From Terrilactibacillus laevilacticus (lineage in GTDB: Bacteria; Bacillota; Bacilli; Bacillales; Sporolactobacillaceae): DNA of 64,000 nucleotides. Shown here piece after piece: positions 19,243-28,240 of this stretch (within the stretch, counting starts at the first letter, position 1; every line of letters begins with the position of its first letter). The stretch spans positions 62,001 through 126,000 of the forward strand of contig NZ_VDCY01000006.1 in NCBI RefSeq assembly GCF_006517395.1, read 5' to 3'. Below the pieces are notes generated by a model, which did no database searches, was not told the origin of the DNA, and saw only the letters and a program-made list of their open reading frames with translations. The position numbers and the translations under genes were made by a program.

Positions 19243-20466
19243 TCATACTTCTAATTTTTTATCATTAGGAAGAAATACAGCCAAAATCCCAATGAGTGGG
19301 AGCAATGATATGCCGATCATGGTCGGTCTTAAGCCAAAGTTATCAATGAGTGAACCAAGTGCAACCGAACCAATGGCCCCCATTCCAAAGGCTAATCCAA
19401 CTGTCAAACCTGACATCATTCCAATTTTTCCAGGAATTAGTTCTTGGGCGTAAACAACCATGACGGAAAAGCTTGACATAAGGATCAGTCCAATGACAGC
19501 TAGAACGATAAAAGCCATATGCGGTCCTACAAATGGGAGAATCAGAGCAAGCGGAGCTGCTGCTAATAATGAAAATAAGATAACATTCCGTTTACCAAAC
19601 CGGTCTGCGAGTGGTCCCCCTAAGAACGTACCAACAGCTCCCATAAAGAGAAAAGCAAAAATATAAGATTGAGATTGAGCAATCGTTAAACCATATTTCT
19701 TTATAGCATAAAAGGTATAAAAATTTGAGATTGCACTGCCGTACCAAGAACGAGCAAAAATAAGAAATATGATAATAAGTAGGGCGAGAATGATCGATTT
19801 CGTGATAGGACGTTGCTCTCCAACCTTTTTCTTTAATTTCATCTTTTGAGTGGTTAACAAACGATTAGAATACCATTTGGCAATATAAATCAAAAACAGT
19901 ACAGCTAAAGCGGCGACAAAGGTAAACCACACGGCTCCAACTTGACCTAATGGAACGAGGATAAGTGCAGTAATAACAGGAGCTAATGCCTGACCAGAAT
20001 TCCCTCCAACTTGGTAAATGGATTGAGCTAATCCTCTTCGACTCCCCGCAGCCATATAGGCTACTCGTGACCCTTCTGGATGAAAAACCGCAGAACCAAC
20101 TCCAATAAATATAACGCTTATGATAATCGTAATAAATGAATTTGCAAAAGCTAAACCTAAAATACCAAACAAACTGCTCGATAATCCAATAGGTAAAGCA
20201 AAGGGCATTGGACGCTTATCTGAATACCAGCCTATAACTGGCTGCATAACAGAGGACACCATATTTAAAGTAAAAGCAATCAACCCAAGCTGGGTAAAAG
20301 TTAGCCCCATCGATTTTTCTAAAATTGGAAACATTGCTGTTGTAACAGATTGAAGGGTATCATTTAAAAGATGACAAATACCAATAATGAATAATATGCT
20401 GTAGATCGTTCCAGTCCCTTTTTGAAGAGGCTGTGCTTGCTTATGTATAGAGGTTACCTGAGCCAC
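19243..20466 (-). CDS. MFS exporter, fosmidomycin-resistance (Fsr) type
   Basis: 407 residues, 12 membrane segments. LLNDTLQSVTTAMFPILEKSMGLTFTQLGLIAF and VGSAVFHPEGSRVAYMAAGSRRGLAQSIYQVGGNSGQALAP are characteristic of the Fsr/YfnC branch of the major facilitator superfamily. It would export small drugs such as fosmidomycin by proton antiport, though the natural substrate is unknown. It is monocistronic, between array 2 and a divergent HesB-like gene. Confidence 0.85.
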   Translation of the reverse strand: MAQVTSIHKQAQPLQKGTGTIYSILFIIGICHLLNDTLQSVTTAMFPILEKSMGLTFTQLGLIAFTLNMVSSVMQPVIGWYSDKRPMPFALPIGLSSSLFGILGLAFANSFITIIISVIFIGVGSAVFHPEGSRVAYMAAGSRRGLAQSIYQVGGNSGQALAPVITALILVPLGQVGAVWFTFVAALAVLFLIYIAKWYSNRLLTTQKMKLKKKVGEQRPITKSIILALLIIIFLIFARSWYGSAISNFYTFYAIKKYGLTIAQSQSYIFAFLFMGAVGTFLGGPLADRFGKRNVILFSLLAAAPLALILPFVGPHMAFIVLAVIGLILMSSFSVMVVYAQELIPGKIGMMSGLTVGLAFGMGAIGSVALGSLIDNFGLRPTMIGISLLPLIGILAVFLPNDKKLEV

Positions 20467-20841
20467 GTCTTTCTTCCTTCCTTTTGAAGTTTTTCACAAT
20501 ATAAAGTTTCTTCCAATTATCATATTATGATAAGAACCTTAATTCAAGGTCTGATACAGACGTTCTTAAAGATATATAAATTATTCAAAAAAGGTTTCAT
20601 TTGTATCAAGTCATTCATTCGCATGAAAAAACCCCTTTGCTTAGTTAGTTCAATATACCAGCTATTACTATGGATATTGCGGAAAGACATGAAACATCTT
20701 AGTTCTGGGAATACTCAACATATTTCTTCGAAAACACGGGATTTAGCAACACATTATAGACTATAGTCATCTAACAAGCCTTCTTTTGGAAAATATGTCA
20801 TAATGTATCTTGATAATAATAATGAAGTTGGTGCTCATAAC
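20467..20841. other. Intergenic region, no gene seen
   Basis: 375 bases between the divergent MFS and HesB-like genes. A 79-codon plus-strand frame at 20527 has low-complexity composition and no family resemblance, so I do not call it. No operator was recognised. Confidence 0.5.
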
Positions 20842-21144
20842 ATGAAGTGTAAAATCAACCGCAATGCGGCAAAGATAATGAAGAAAATGCTGGAGAATGA
20901 AGAAGCACAAGGACAAATGCTTCGCGTGATTGTTACTGAAAATCATGGAGACCATGCCCATTATGCGCTGACTTATGGAACTCCCACTGAACATGACGAG
21001 ATTGTTCATACAGATAAAGGTATTGATGTCCTATTAGATACAAGAGAAGATTTATTAGATGGTGTTTGGATACAATTTTTTTATGTACCTGAAGAAGGTT
21101 TTGAAATCGTTAACCCTTCGAAAGGACTTCCCAATCATTTCTAA
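20842..21144 (+). CDS. HesB/IscA-fold small protein lacking the cluster cysteines
   Basis: 100 residues from the ATG at 20842 (MKCKINRNAAKIMKKML). An in-frame ATG at 20803 is possible; neither has a strong ribosome binding site. The pattern RNAAKIMKKML, DGVWIQFFYVPEEGFEIVNPS fits the HesB/YadR-type fold. The A-type scaffold cysteines (one central, a CxC at the end) are absent; the only Cys is at position 3 and the C-terminus reads NPSKGLPNHF. It is therefore unlikely to act as a classic Fe-S carrier. Confidence 0.6.
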   Translation: MKCKINRNAAKIMKKMLENEEAQGQMLRVIVTENHGDHAHYALTYGTPTEHDEIVHTDKGIDVLLDTREDLLDGVWIQFFYVPEEGFEIVNPSKGLPNHF

Positions 21145-21186
21145 CAATCGCCAGCTTTATCTCTTCGTGTTTTAAGGGTTAAGACC

Positions 21187-21275
21187 TCCACCTCTAAGCG
21201 AAGCGAAGGTGGGATCTTTCAATCAGGTGGAGTAGAATCTCCACCTGATTTTCCGAAGTTTCAGCTTGCTGAAAC
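21187..21275. terminator. Three consecutive hairpins between convergent genes
   Basis: TCCACCT/AGGTGGGA (21187-21214), AATCAGGTGGAG/CTCCACCTGATT (21221-21250) and GTTTCAGC/GCTGAAAC (21258-21275). They lie between the convergent HesB-like and TrxR-like genes. The first two share GGTGG arms and can also pair with each other. They likely stop transcription from one or both sides, though the U-tracts are poor. Confidence 0.5.
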
Positions 21276-21332
21276 GAGTTCACTTACCCTCTTGTTCACC
21301 ATTCACTAAACACACTTCACACCGCCATTTCC

Positions 21333-22238
21333 TTAATCTATTTCTTCTCCCATTAACGATTTATGGATCCAAATGGCGGACTGTGACCCATCTCCCATGG
21401 CAATGGTGACTTGTTCAGAGTGGGCAACCACATCTCCTGCTGCCCAAACGCCTGTAACATTTGTCATTTTCGTTCGAGGATTTACAACAATGTGCTTATT
21501 TTCAAGCATCTCCACCCCTAGTTGCTTAGCTAGATCCGATCTTACCTCATTACCACCAAAAGCAACAAAAGCGTGTTCTCTAACTATCTTTTGGCCATTC
21601 GTCAAAATTAATGATTTTAACTGAGATCCTTCGACTATGACCTCCTTGACAGGAGATTCAATATACTGGATATGCTGATTATTGAGCTTATTCATAAGAT
21701 CATCTTTGATCTTTTTTTGTTCATGATTAATATAAATAAGGTCCTTTGTCCAATAAGTGAGTATTAATGCCATATTCGCACCGACATTTCCCGAACCAAT
21801 CACCAATGCAGGCTTATCTTTGATTTCATAGCCATCACAATCTGGGCAAATATAGACACTCTTTCCTAAGCAGGAAAACAAATTCGGGATGTGAGGAATG
21901 CGATCCATAACCCCTGTAGCTATAAGGAGACACTTTCCTAATATAATATCATCCATCCCCGTCAGTATTTCGAAATGGTCTTTATTTTTATCTACTTTGA
22001 CAGCTTTATCAATTAAAAATTCTACTTCTAAACTTTTGGCTTGTTTGGTTCCAATATTTCGAAGTTCTTGACCACTGATTCCATCGGGATAACCTAAGAC
22101 GTTATGATAACTTCTACATAAAGTTGATCTCCCATGATTCGAATCGATGATGATAACCCGGTGTTTATATCTTCCTAATTGGATAGCGGCTTGCAAACCA
22201 GCAATACCGCCTCCAATAATGATGCAATCATAGATCAT
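21333..22238 (-). CDS. Thioredoxin reductase-like FAD/NAD(P) oxidoreductase
   Basis: 301 residues. FAD-binding GGGIAGLQAAIQLGRY at the N-terminus, redox-active CPDC in YICPDCDGYE (about residues 130-140), NAD(P)-binding GSGNVGANMA, and the C-terminal FAD motif GVWAAGDVVAHSEQVTIAMGDGSQSA. The Cys pair and size fit the TrxB-like group, but neighbours do not include a thioredoxin or AhpC gene, so the partner is unknown. It is monocistronic. Confidence 0.85.
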   Translation of the reverse strand: MIYDCIIIGGGIAGLQAAIQLGRYKHRVIIIDSNHGRSTLCRSYHNVLGYPDGISGQELRNIGTKQAKSLEVEFLIDKAVKVDKNKDHFEILTGMDDIILGKCLLIATGVMDRIPHIPNLFSCLGKSVYICPDCDGYEIKDKPALVIGSGNVGANMALILTYWTKDLIYINHEQKKIKDDLMNKLNNQHIQYIESPVKEVIVEGSQLKSLILTNGQKIVREHAFVAFGGNEVRSDLAKQLGVEMLENKHIVVNPRTKMTNVTGVWAAGDVVAHSEQVTIAMGDGSQSAIWIHKSLMGEEID

Positions 22239-22276
22239 TAATTAACCTACCTTATCTTGTTTTTCACACGAAAAAA

Positions 22277-22299
22277 TGCATGCTATTTTTAAGCATGCA
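22277..22299 (-). terminator. Intrinsic terminator after the GNAT gene
   Basis: TGCATGCT pairs with AGCATGCA around a 7-base loop; on the minus strand it is followed by TTTTTTCG. It sits 81 bases after the stop of the gene at 22380-22919. Confidence 0.7.
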
Positions 22300-22379
22300 C
22301 ATATTTTTTGTGAATATGTTAAATCAACCAAACTTTTTTATTATTTAAGGGGATTAAGCTATAAACACATCGACCTACC

Positions 22380-22919
22380 TTAGTAAAGATAACCTAAAAG
22401 ATCTAGATCTCCGTCACTCCAATTCATTTCACCAGTTTTCTTAATCATTAATTCATCAATAACCTCATCACCAATGTTTTTAGTCATATGATTTTCATGA
22501 TCAATTTTCAACCATTTGCATTTGATCTTGACTGACTTGTACCCATTTTTTAAATACAACTTCGGATTATCAGCAAATAGAAGAATAAAATCAATATTTC
22601 GTTCTCTAGAAAAGTGATCAATTTCTAATAGTAATTTTGAGCCAATTTCTTGAGACTGGTGTTTTGGTGAAACACATAAATCAATGACCCCTAGAATTCT
22701 AACAGGACACCCGTCGAGGTTCATTACTCTATAGTCTAATCCCACTTGTCCAACTAGATCATTTTCATCATTAAAAGCCAAAAATCTAAAATGAGGTAAT
22801 TGTTTAAAATAAGTTCTATTCTTTGGGTAAATATTTGTAAAACATTCAAATAGCAATTCTTGAATATTTTCATTTAAATTATTTTCGATTTCACATTCTA
22901 ATTTTCTATGTATTTTCAA
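22380..22919 (-). CDS. GNAT family N-acetyltransferase
   Basis: 179 residues. The acetyl-CoA site region is IDLCVSPKHQSQEIGSKLLLEIDHFSRE (about residues 80-107), with Q-x-x-x-I-G-S replacing the usual Q/R-x-x-G-x-G/A. NPKLYLKNGYKSVK supplies the C-terminal GNAT strand. The substrate cannot be inferred. The gene stands alone between a terminator and a long non-coding region. Confidence 0.75.
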   Translation of the reverse strand: MKIHRKLECEIENNLNENIQELLFECFTNIYPKNRTYFKQLPHFRFLAFNDENDLVGQVGLDYRVMNLDGCPVRILGVIDLCVSPKHQSQEIGSKLLLEIDHFSRERNIDFILLFADNPKLYLKNGYKSVKIKCKWLKIDHENHMTKNIGDEVIDELMIKKTGEMNWSDGDLDLLGYLY

Positions 22920-23348
22920 GTGAACTTCTCTCCAATTATAGTTTTTTCTATATTAAATATGAAATTTTGCATATCAAACTTTTCCCATATTAATTCATTA
23001 TAAGATAAATTTTCATTTCATGTCTTTCAATAAAGAAATTTGTGCTATTCGAGTTAAAATCATGCTAAATTCTTCTTCGACATATTATAATGATATTATC
23101 CATAAAGGGTTTCTTTTGTCTTTCAACATACATATTATTTTTTAGAAAAGGTCATCCCTGAACATTTGGAGAAGTATGAGGTTATGAAATGATAATAGAA
23201 GGTAATAGAAAAATATACCGCGTAAAATTTGGCAAATAAAGGCTTGGATATTGAATCATTTAAAAAGAGTGTTGTCTTAAAAAACGTGGTATCATTTTAG
23301 ATAACCTTCCATAAAATTATAGGAATATTCGCTAAAAGGAGTGAGGTC
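22920..23348. other. Intergenic region with possible gene scraps
   Basis: 429 bases. A plus-strand stretch near 23140-23190 reads FLEKVIPEHLEKYEVMK then stops, which looks like the tail of a lost gene. Otherwise AT-rich with no recognised site. AAAAGGAGTGAGG precedes the next gene. Confidence 0.4.
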
Positions 23349-25076
23349 ATGAAGAGATACCATTGGATTAAATGGCGTACATTCCTTATTTGGTTGGCAA
23401 TTCTCGCAGTCTTCGGTATTTTATTGTGGGTAGGAGGGCCAACGGCTTGGGGTATTTCGCTTGCGATACTAGGTATGTTGATGCAACTATTTTTTGCCGT
23501 ACTCATTATCATTATACAATTTGTCGCCCTTTTTTGGTTCCTTGCCCGTGGCCGTACATATTGGATTATGCCCGGAGAGACAGGATCCAGTTGGGATGAT
23601 TATCGCGGGAACCCTGAAATCGTAGAAAATGCCAAACGGATTGTAACTTTACTTAAAGGAGTAAAGGAATTTAAAAAAATGGGCGGTGAAGCTATTCGAG
23701 GAATGCTACTTTGCGGACCTCCTGGAACAGGAAAATCTTACCTTGCCCAGGTTATTGCAAATGAAGCCCAGGTTCCGTTTGCTTATGCGTCGGCTCCAAG
23801 TTTTCAAAATATGTTTTTTGGCGTAGGGAACTTAAAAGTGATGAGTCTCTACCGAAAGGCAAGAAAACTCGCCAAAACATATGGCGCTTGCATTATCTTT
23901 ATTGACGAAATTGATGCCATTGGTATGTCACGACAAGCAAATGGCGGTGGCGGAGGACTCGGCGCGATGTTTGGTATGGGTGGTGGCTCTGGACTACTCA
24001 ACGAGCTACTCTTACAGATGGACCCGCCGAACATTGATAACTCTCGCTTTGCTAAGTTTCTTCGCTCCCTCGGACTGCGTCGCAAGAAAGCTGAACGACG
24101 CGCCGTATTAACCATTGGGGCAACCAACTTGCCAGACGTCCTTGATCCTGCCTTACTGCGTCCCGGCCGTTTCGATCGAAAACTTTGGGTCGATTCGCCC
24201 GACTATGATGGACGTGTCGATGTCTTCCAATATTACCTTAAAAAGGTGAACCGTGACGATTCCCTAACTCCGGAGAAAGCAGCATTAGATACGATTGGCT
24301 ATAGTCCAGCACAGATTAAACACATCGTTAACGAATCGATCGTGATCGCCCATCAACGCGGCTCTCAAGACGCTAGCTATGAAGACTTCCGTTCCGCCAT
24401 GGAGACCTATGAGTGGGGTCTTAAGCAGCCTCTTCGCTCAATGAATGAAGATGAGAAACGAAACGTCGCCTACCATGAAGCCGGCCATGCTGTTGCTCAG
24501 TACTTATTAAAGCCCCATGAACGGGTCTGGAAGGTGACCATTATTCGTCGAGGCGGTGCTCTAGGTCTAGCTGCGACGAAACCAACGCATGAGAGGTATA
24601 ATCGAAGTGACAGTGAAATTTTAGCAGAAATCCAAGTTTGTTTAGCTGCACGGGCTTCTGAAGAAACGTTTTTAGGGAAAAAACTAAATGGGGTAACATC
24701 CGATTTAAAACAAGCCACAGAACTCGCCGGTGCTTATCTCGGAATGGTCGGAATGGGTGATGAACTTTTCAGTTGGCTATCCATCGGTTCGCGGCCTGAT
24801 GCCCTCAAGCAACTTCGTCCAAAGATTAATGCGTTACTGAAAGACCAAATGAATCAAGTAAAGAAATTAATTAAAGAACAGGCTAATTTTGTTCACGTAA
24901 TTGCAGAGGAATTGTTGAAACGAGGAGATCTTACAGGTGAGGAGATTGAAGAAATCTATGTTCAACTACATGGTCACAGTAGACCAGAGGTACCAGAAAT
25001 AAAAGCAACAGTCGACTTGGAATCAATTGCTCCAATTGATCCGAAGACAACATCTGAAAAAGATAAGAAGGATTAG
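23349..25076 (+). CDS. FtsH-type membrane AAA protease (FtsH paralogue)
   Basis: 575 residues. Two adjacent N-terminal membrane segments (11-30 and 34-66) lack the large extracytoplasmic domain of housekeeping FtsH. The AAA module has Walker A GPPGTGKS (123-130), pore loop MFFGVG (155-160), Walker B IIFIDEID (182-189) and the SRH region ending LLRPGRFDRK. The M41 peptidase has HEAGH (376-380) with Asp452 as likely third zinc ligand. It has about 60 fewer residues than FtsH and a Gly-rich insert (198-216). It is monocistronic and followed by a MITE-like element. Confidence 0.85.
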   Translation: MKRYHWIKWRTFLIWLAILAVFGILLWVGGPTAWGISLAILGMLMQLFFAVLIIIIQFVALFWFLARGRTYWIMPGETGSSWDDYRGNPEIVENAKRIVTLLKGVKEFKKMGGEAIRGMLLCGPPGTGKSYLAQVIANEAQVPFAYASAPSFQNMFFGVGNLKVMSLYRKARKLAKTYGACIIFIDEIDAIGMSRQANGGGGGLGAMFGMGGGSGLLNELLLQMDPPNIDNSRFAKFLRSLGLRRKKAERRAVLTIGATNLPDVLDPALLRPGRFDRKLWVDSPDYDGRVDVFQYYLKKVNRDDSLTPEKAALDTIGYSPAQIKHIVNESIVIAHQRGSQDASYEDFRSAMETYEWGLKQPLRSMNEDEKRNVAYHEAGHAVAQYLLKPHERVWKVTIIRRGGALGLAATKPTHERYNRSDSEILAEIQVCLAARASEETFLGKKLNGVTSDLKQATELAGAYLGMVGMGDELFSWLSIGSRPDALKQLRPKINALLKDQMNQVKKLIKEQANFVHVIAEELLKRGDLTGEEIEEIYVQLHGHSRPEVPEIKATVDLESIAPIDPKTTSEKDKKD

Positions 25077-25096
25077 ATTAAATTAAAAGGTTATAA

Positions 25097-25254
25097 GTGC
25101 GTGTTCAAAAAGGTGACAAACTAGAAGAAGCAAGAAGATCAAGGCGGCGCAGTTCCTTAGGACCGGAATGTAGGTTTTTACTACATGAGGACCGGAAAAA
25201 AAAGTGGGCGCCGAGATTCGTAGCTTATCATTTGGTGACTTTTTGAACAACCTC
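25097..25254 (+). mobile_element. MITE-like element, copy 1 (158 bp)
   Basis: Begins GTGCGTGTTCAAAAAGG and ends TTTTTGAACAACCTC. Flanked by TATAA on both sides (25092-25096 and 25255-25259). The core has two GGACCGG boxes around ATGTAG/CTACAT. Short type, between convergent FtsH-like and HAD genes. Confidence 0.85.
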
Positions 25255-25272
25255 TATAAATGAAGTATTTTT

Positions 25273-25303
25273 AAGGGGAACCGATTTTAAATTGGTTCCC
25301 CCT
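25273..25303 (-). terminator. Intrinsic terminator after the YfnB-like gene
   Basis: AGGGGAACCGATTT pairs with AAATTGGTTCCCCCT over a 2-base loop. It lies 22 bases beyond the HAD gene's stop codon. Confidence 0.65.
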
Positions 25304-25324
25304 TCTATATGAATCTACTATGGA

Positions 25325-26044
25325 TCAATGCTGACTTACAGTCTCAGACTCTCTTTCTATATTTAAAATGTGATAGAGTTCCTCAAGTTTTTGGATTTGA
25401 TAGGTTGGTGTTATCTCTGTTTGATTAGGTTTCGTTTTAGGGTTGAACCAACACGTATCAATTCCGGCCAACTCGCCACCTTTTATATCAGAGGTTAAGG
25501 AATCACCAATAATTAGAGTTTCTTCCAAAGAAATATCAGGAATTCGCGCAAACACATAATCAAAAAATTCCTTCATTGGCTTTTGAAATCCTGTATCTTC
25601 TGAAACAAAAATATCCTTAAACAATGGAAATAACCCAGAGTCACGCAACCGTTTGTCCTGTGTCTCAGCAACACCATTAGTCACGATATATAAATCATAT
25701 TTATTTTTAAGATCCTCTATCAATTCAATAGCCCCGCTAATCAGCTGATGACCTTCTTTCAAATAACTACGGTATTTCATTCCGAGCGCAAGGCCATCGA
25801 CACTTTGGCCATACTCCTTAAATAGCAAGGAAAATCGTGTACCTACAATCTCATCACGCTTAATTTTTCCTTCTTCAAAAGACCGCCATAGTCCTTGATT
25901 GATTTGTTTATAACGCGCTTCAATATCTAAGGTTAAAGGAATATTTTGTTCCTCAAAAAGTGACCGCAAAGCAAATACTTCTGCCGCCTGAAAATCTAGG
26001 AGTGTATCATCTACATCAAATAATAGCGTTCGATAATGTTTCAA
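25325..26044 (-). CDS. yfnB: HAD hydrolase, YjjG/YfnB pyrimidine nucleotidase type
   Basis: 239 residues. The HAD nucleophile motif is FDVDDTLLD with Asp10 and Asp12; motif II is IVTNG, motif III includes FQKPMKEFF and motif IV is IIGDSLTSDIKGG. VTNGVAETQDKRLRDSGLFPLFKDIFVSEDTGFQKP is typical of the YjjG/YfnB group, which dephosphorylates non-canonical pyrimidine nucleotides. A single-gene unit ending in its own terminator. Confidence 0.88.
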   Translation of the reverse strand: MKHYRTLLFDVDDTLLDFQAAEVFALRSLFEEQNIPLTLDIEARYKQINQGLWRSFEEGKIKRDEIVGTRFSLLFKEYGQSVDGLALGMKYRSYLKEGHQLISGAIELIEDLKNKYDLYIVTNGVAETQDKRLRDSGLFPLFKDIFVSEDTGFQKPMKEFFDYVFARIPDISLEETLIIGDSLTSDIKGGELAGIDTCWFNPKTKPNQTEITPTYQIQKLEELYHILNIERESETVSQH

Positions 26045-26132
26045 ATTGCCGTCCCCATTTTTACTTTTTTATCTATTATAACACTTTAGTCACGACGGAT
26101 TATAGACTCATAGATATCCCCAAATCCATTAA

Positions 26133-26945
26133 TCACCCTATAAACTGTGCTAATTCTTTATTGAATTTATCTCGCTCATCCCAAAATAATCCATGACCAC
26201 TATATTTAAATGGGACAAGCCTAGAATTTTTTATCCCTTGTTTTTGAGCCTCTGCTAGAGGAAAATGACATACTTTGTCATGAATACCGTGTAGAATGAG
26301 TGTTGGAATCTGAATCTTCCCCATATCTTGAAATAGGCTTTCTTCATGTAACCATGTGCCTGCAATCTTTGCCGTAGACCAACTTGCGGCTTGCAGTCCT
26401 AATTGAAAAAACCAATTTGAGAAAGGCTGTGTGATATGTTGAAAGAAGAACATGTTACCAAATCCCTGTAACATATTCGGCCGGTCATGATAGGTACTTT
26501 GAATGATTTGTTTTACATCTTCTGCTTTTAGTCCATATGGAAAATACGGGCGCTTGATAAGACTAGGTACGGCAGCCGCAAGAAGAGCTAGCTTTGAAAC
26601 TCCATATCCATGGTGCCTAGCCACATATCGAACGGCTACAGCTCCTCCCGTAGAATGGCCAGCCAATGTAATATTTTGTAACTTGAGTGCTTCTATAACG
26701 CCTCGTACATCATCTGCTAAACGATCATAGTCATATCCTTCCCAAGGCTTATCTGACTGACCAAATCCTCTGAGGTCCATGCCGATACAACGATAGCCCT
26801 TTTGGGGGAGCTGATTAAATTGGTACTCAAACATCTTGTGATTAGCCGGCCAGCCATGAATAAATAAGATCGTCTTTTTGCTCATCCGATTGATATCTTC
26901 TACATAAATATTAACATCTCGCTCTACTCTTACGTAGTACCCCAA
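26133..26945 (-). CDS. Alpha/beta hydrolase
   Basis: I choose the TTG at 26945 (LGYYVRVERDVNIYVEDIN) because GGGGG lies 7 bases upstream and homologues start with a GYYxxVE segment; the open frame extends to 27014. The nucleophile elbow is GHSTGG, the oxyanion region is IHGWPANHKMF, the acid is probably Asp in GIHDKVCHFP and the His lies in YSGHGLFWDE. The sequence fits the chloroperoxidase/haloalkane-dehalogenase-like esterase group. Substrate unknown. Confidence 0.83.
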   Translation of the reverse strand: MGYYVRVERDVNIYVEDINRMSKKTILFIHGWPANHKMFEYQFNQLPQKGYRCIGMDLRGFGQSDKPWEGYDYDRLADDVRGVIEALKLQNITLAGHSTGGAVAVRYVARHHGYGVSKLALLAAAVPSLIKRPYFPYGLKAEDVKQIIQSTYHDRPNMLQGFGNMFFFQHITQPFSNWFFQLGLQAASWSTAKIAGTWLHEESLFQDMGKIQIPTLILHGIHDKVCHFPLAEAQKQGIKNSRLVPFKYSGHGLFWDERDKFNKELAQFIG

Positions 26946-27157
26946 GTTGCTACCCCCATTAATAAAAGTCTCATGATAGAAACTATATTCAAGGGGACAA
27001 CCTGTCTTAACCAAAAATTCTAAAAAATTTTAACCATATCACTGCAACAAAACCCCTGGCGAATCCATACCTTGTCCCAAAAACCCTAATTTTTTATAAA
27101 AATTTTGTTTTCCCGCGGCACAAAATCATCCAAGTTTTTCTTCAATACATTTTCCAA

Positions 27158-28087
27158 TTAAAACATACTTAATGAATATTTTTCTGCCAGCATTTCTAAC
27201 AATTTTACCCCTGCAACACTATTTCCTTTATCATCAAGGGCAGGTCCTGAAATGCCAATGCCGAAGCGGTTTGGAACAGCACCTAATATGCCTCCGGATA
27301 CACCACTTTTTGCCGGTATGCCAACACGGACCGCAAATTCACCTGAAGCATTATACATACCGCACGTTACCATAAATGTTTTACAAAGGCGGGCAACATA
27401 CTCTGGCATGACTCTTTCTTTTGTAATTGGATCAATGCCCCCTAATGCAAATACGATGCCAATTCTCGCTAAATCCAAGCAATTCACTTCAATTGCACAT
27501 TGTTTTGTATATAAATCTAACAGCTCTTCGACATTTTCATCAATGATGCCATGCTGCTTCATGAAATAACATAAAGACCGATTTAAATGCGACGTTTCGA
27601 ACTCAGATTGTGCCACTTCTTTTGAATAGTGTATATCTTCACTTCCTGTTAGCAATTGAATAAAAGATAAAATATTTGATAATCTTTCTTCAACAGAATG
27701 TCCTTCAATCATATGAGTAACTGCCAGCGCCCCTGCATTGATCATCGGATTAAGCGGTTTGGATGGATTACTGATTTCTAATTTCACAATAGAATTAAAA
27801 GGGTCACCTGTAGGTTCATAGCCAACTTTGCTGAAAACAAACTCTTCCCCGCGCTGAATTAATGCGAGCGCAAGCGTCAACACTTTTGAAATACTTTGAA
27901 GTGTGATTTTTTCTTCTATGTTTCCAGCAAAAACATATTTGCCATCGGGATAATAAATCGCAATGGATAAATCATCGGGGTTGGCCTTGCTTAATGCCGG
28001 AATATAATCTGCCACTTTTCCCATCTTGGTGTATTGTTTGGCTTCTTTTAATAAATTTTCTAATTCAATATTTGTTTGACAAGGCAT
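27158..28087 (-). CDS. glsA: Glutaminase A
   Basis: 309 residues, full length for the serine-dependent glutaminase family. The catalytic S-x-x-K is Ser65-Lys68 (LQSISKVL), with [11 protein letters not shown] and [12 protein letters not shown] downstream. It converts glutamine to glutamate and ammonia in the cytoplasm. The usual partner glutamine transporter (YbgH/GlnT type) is absent. No adjacent two-component regulator is seen, so its control is unknown. Confidence 0.93.
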   Translation of the reverse strand: MPCQTNIELENLLKEAKQYTKMGKVADYIPALSKANPDDLSIAIYYPDGKYVFAGNIEEKITLQSISKVLTLALALIQRGEEFVFSKVGYEPTGDPFNSIVKLEISNPSKPLNPMINAGALAVTHMIEGHSVEERLSNILSFIQLLTGSEDIHYSKEVAQSEFETSHLNRSLCYFMKQHGIIDENVEELLDLYTKQCAIEVNCLDLARIGIVFALGGIDPITKERVMPEYVARLCKTFMVTCGMYNASGEFAVRVGIPAKSGVSGGILGAVPNRFGIGISGPALDDKGNSVAGVKLLEMLAEKYSLSMF

Positions 28088-28160
28088 ATATGCTCACCAA
28101 CTTTTTTGAAATTGTCTCGTTTGACTAGGAATATAAATATGATAGATGTTATTAATTTTA

Positions 28161-28202
28161 CCTTAAACACACGATTTCATTTATGAAATCGTGTGTTTAA
28201 GG
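28161..28202. terminator. Perfect palindromic terminator
   Basis: An 18-bp perfect stem, CCTTAAACACACGATTTC to its complement, with a TTTATG-like loop. It sits between the glutaminase start and the MFS stop, so it most likely ends the ACT-MFS transcript. Confidence 0.6.
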
Positions 28203-28240
28203 TCTTCACTTGTTTAAACGGTGCCAATTTATAGCTATGA

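Noticed and set aside
20527-20766. 79-codon plus-strand frame
   Set aside because: No family resemblance, weak ribosome binding site and composition like random AT-rich sequence.
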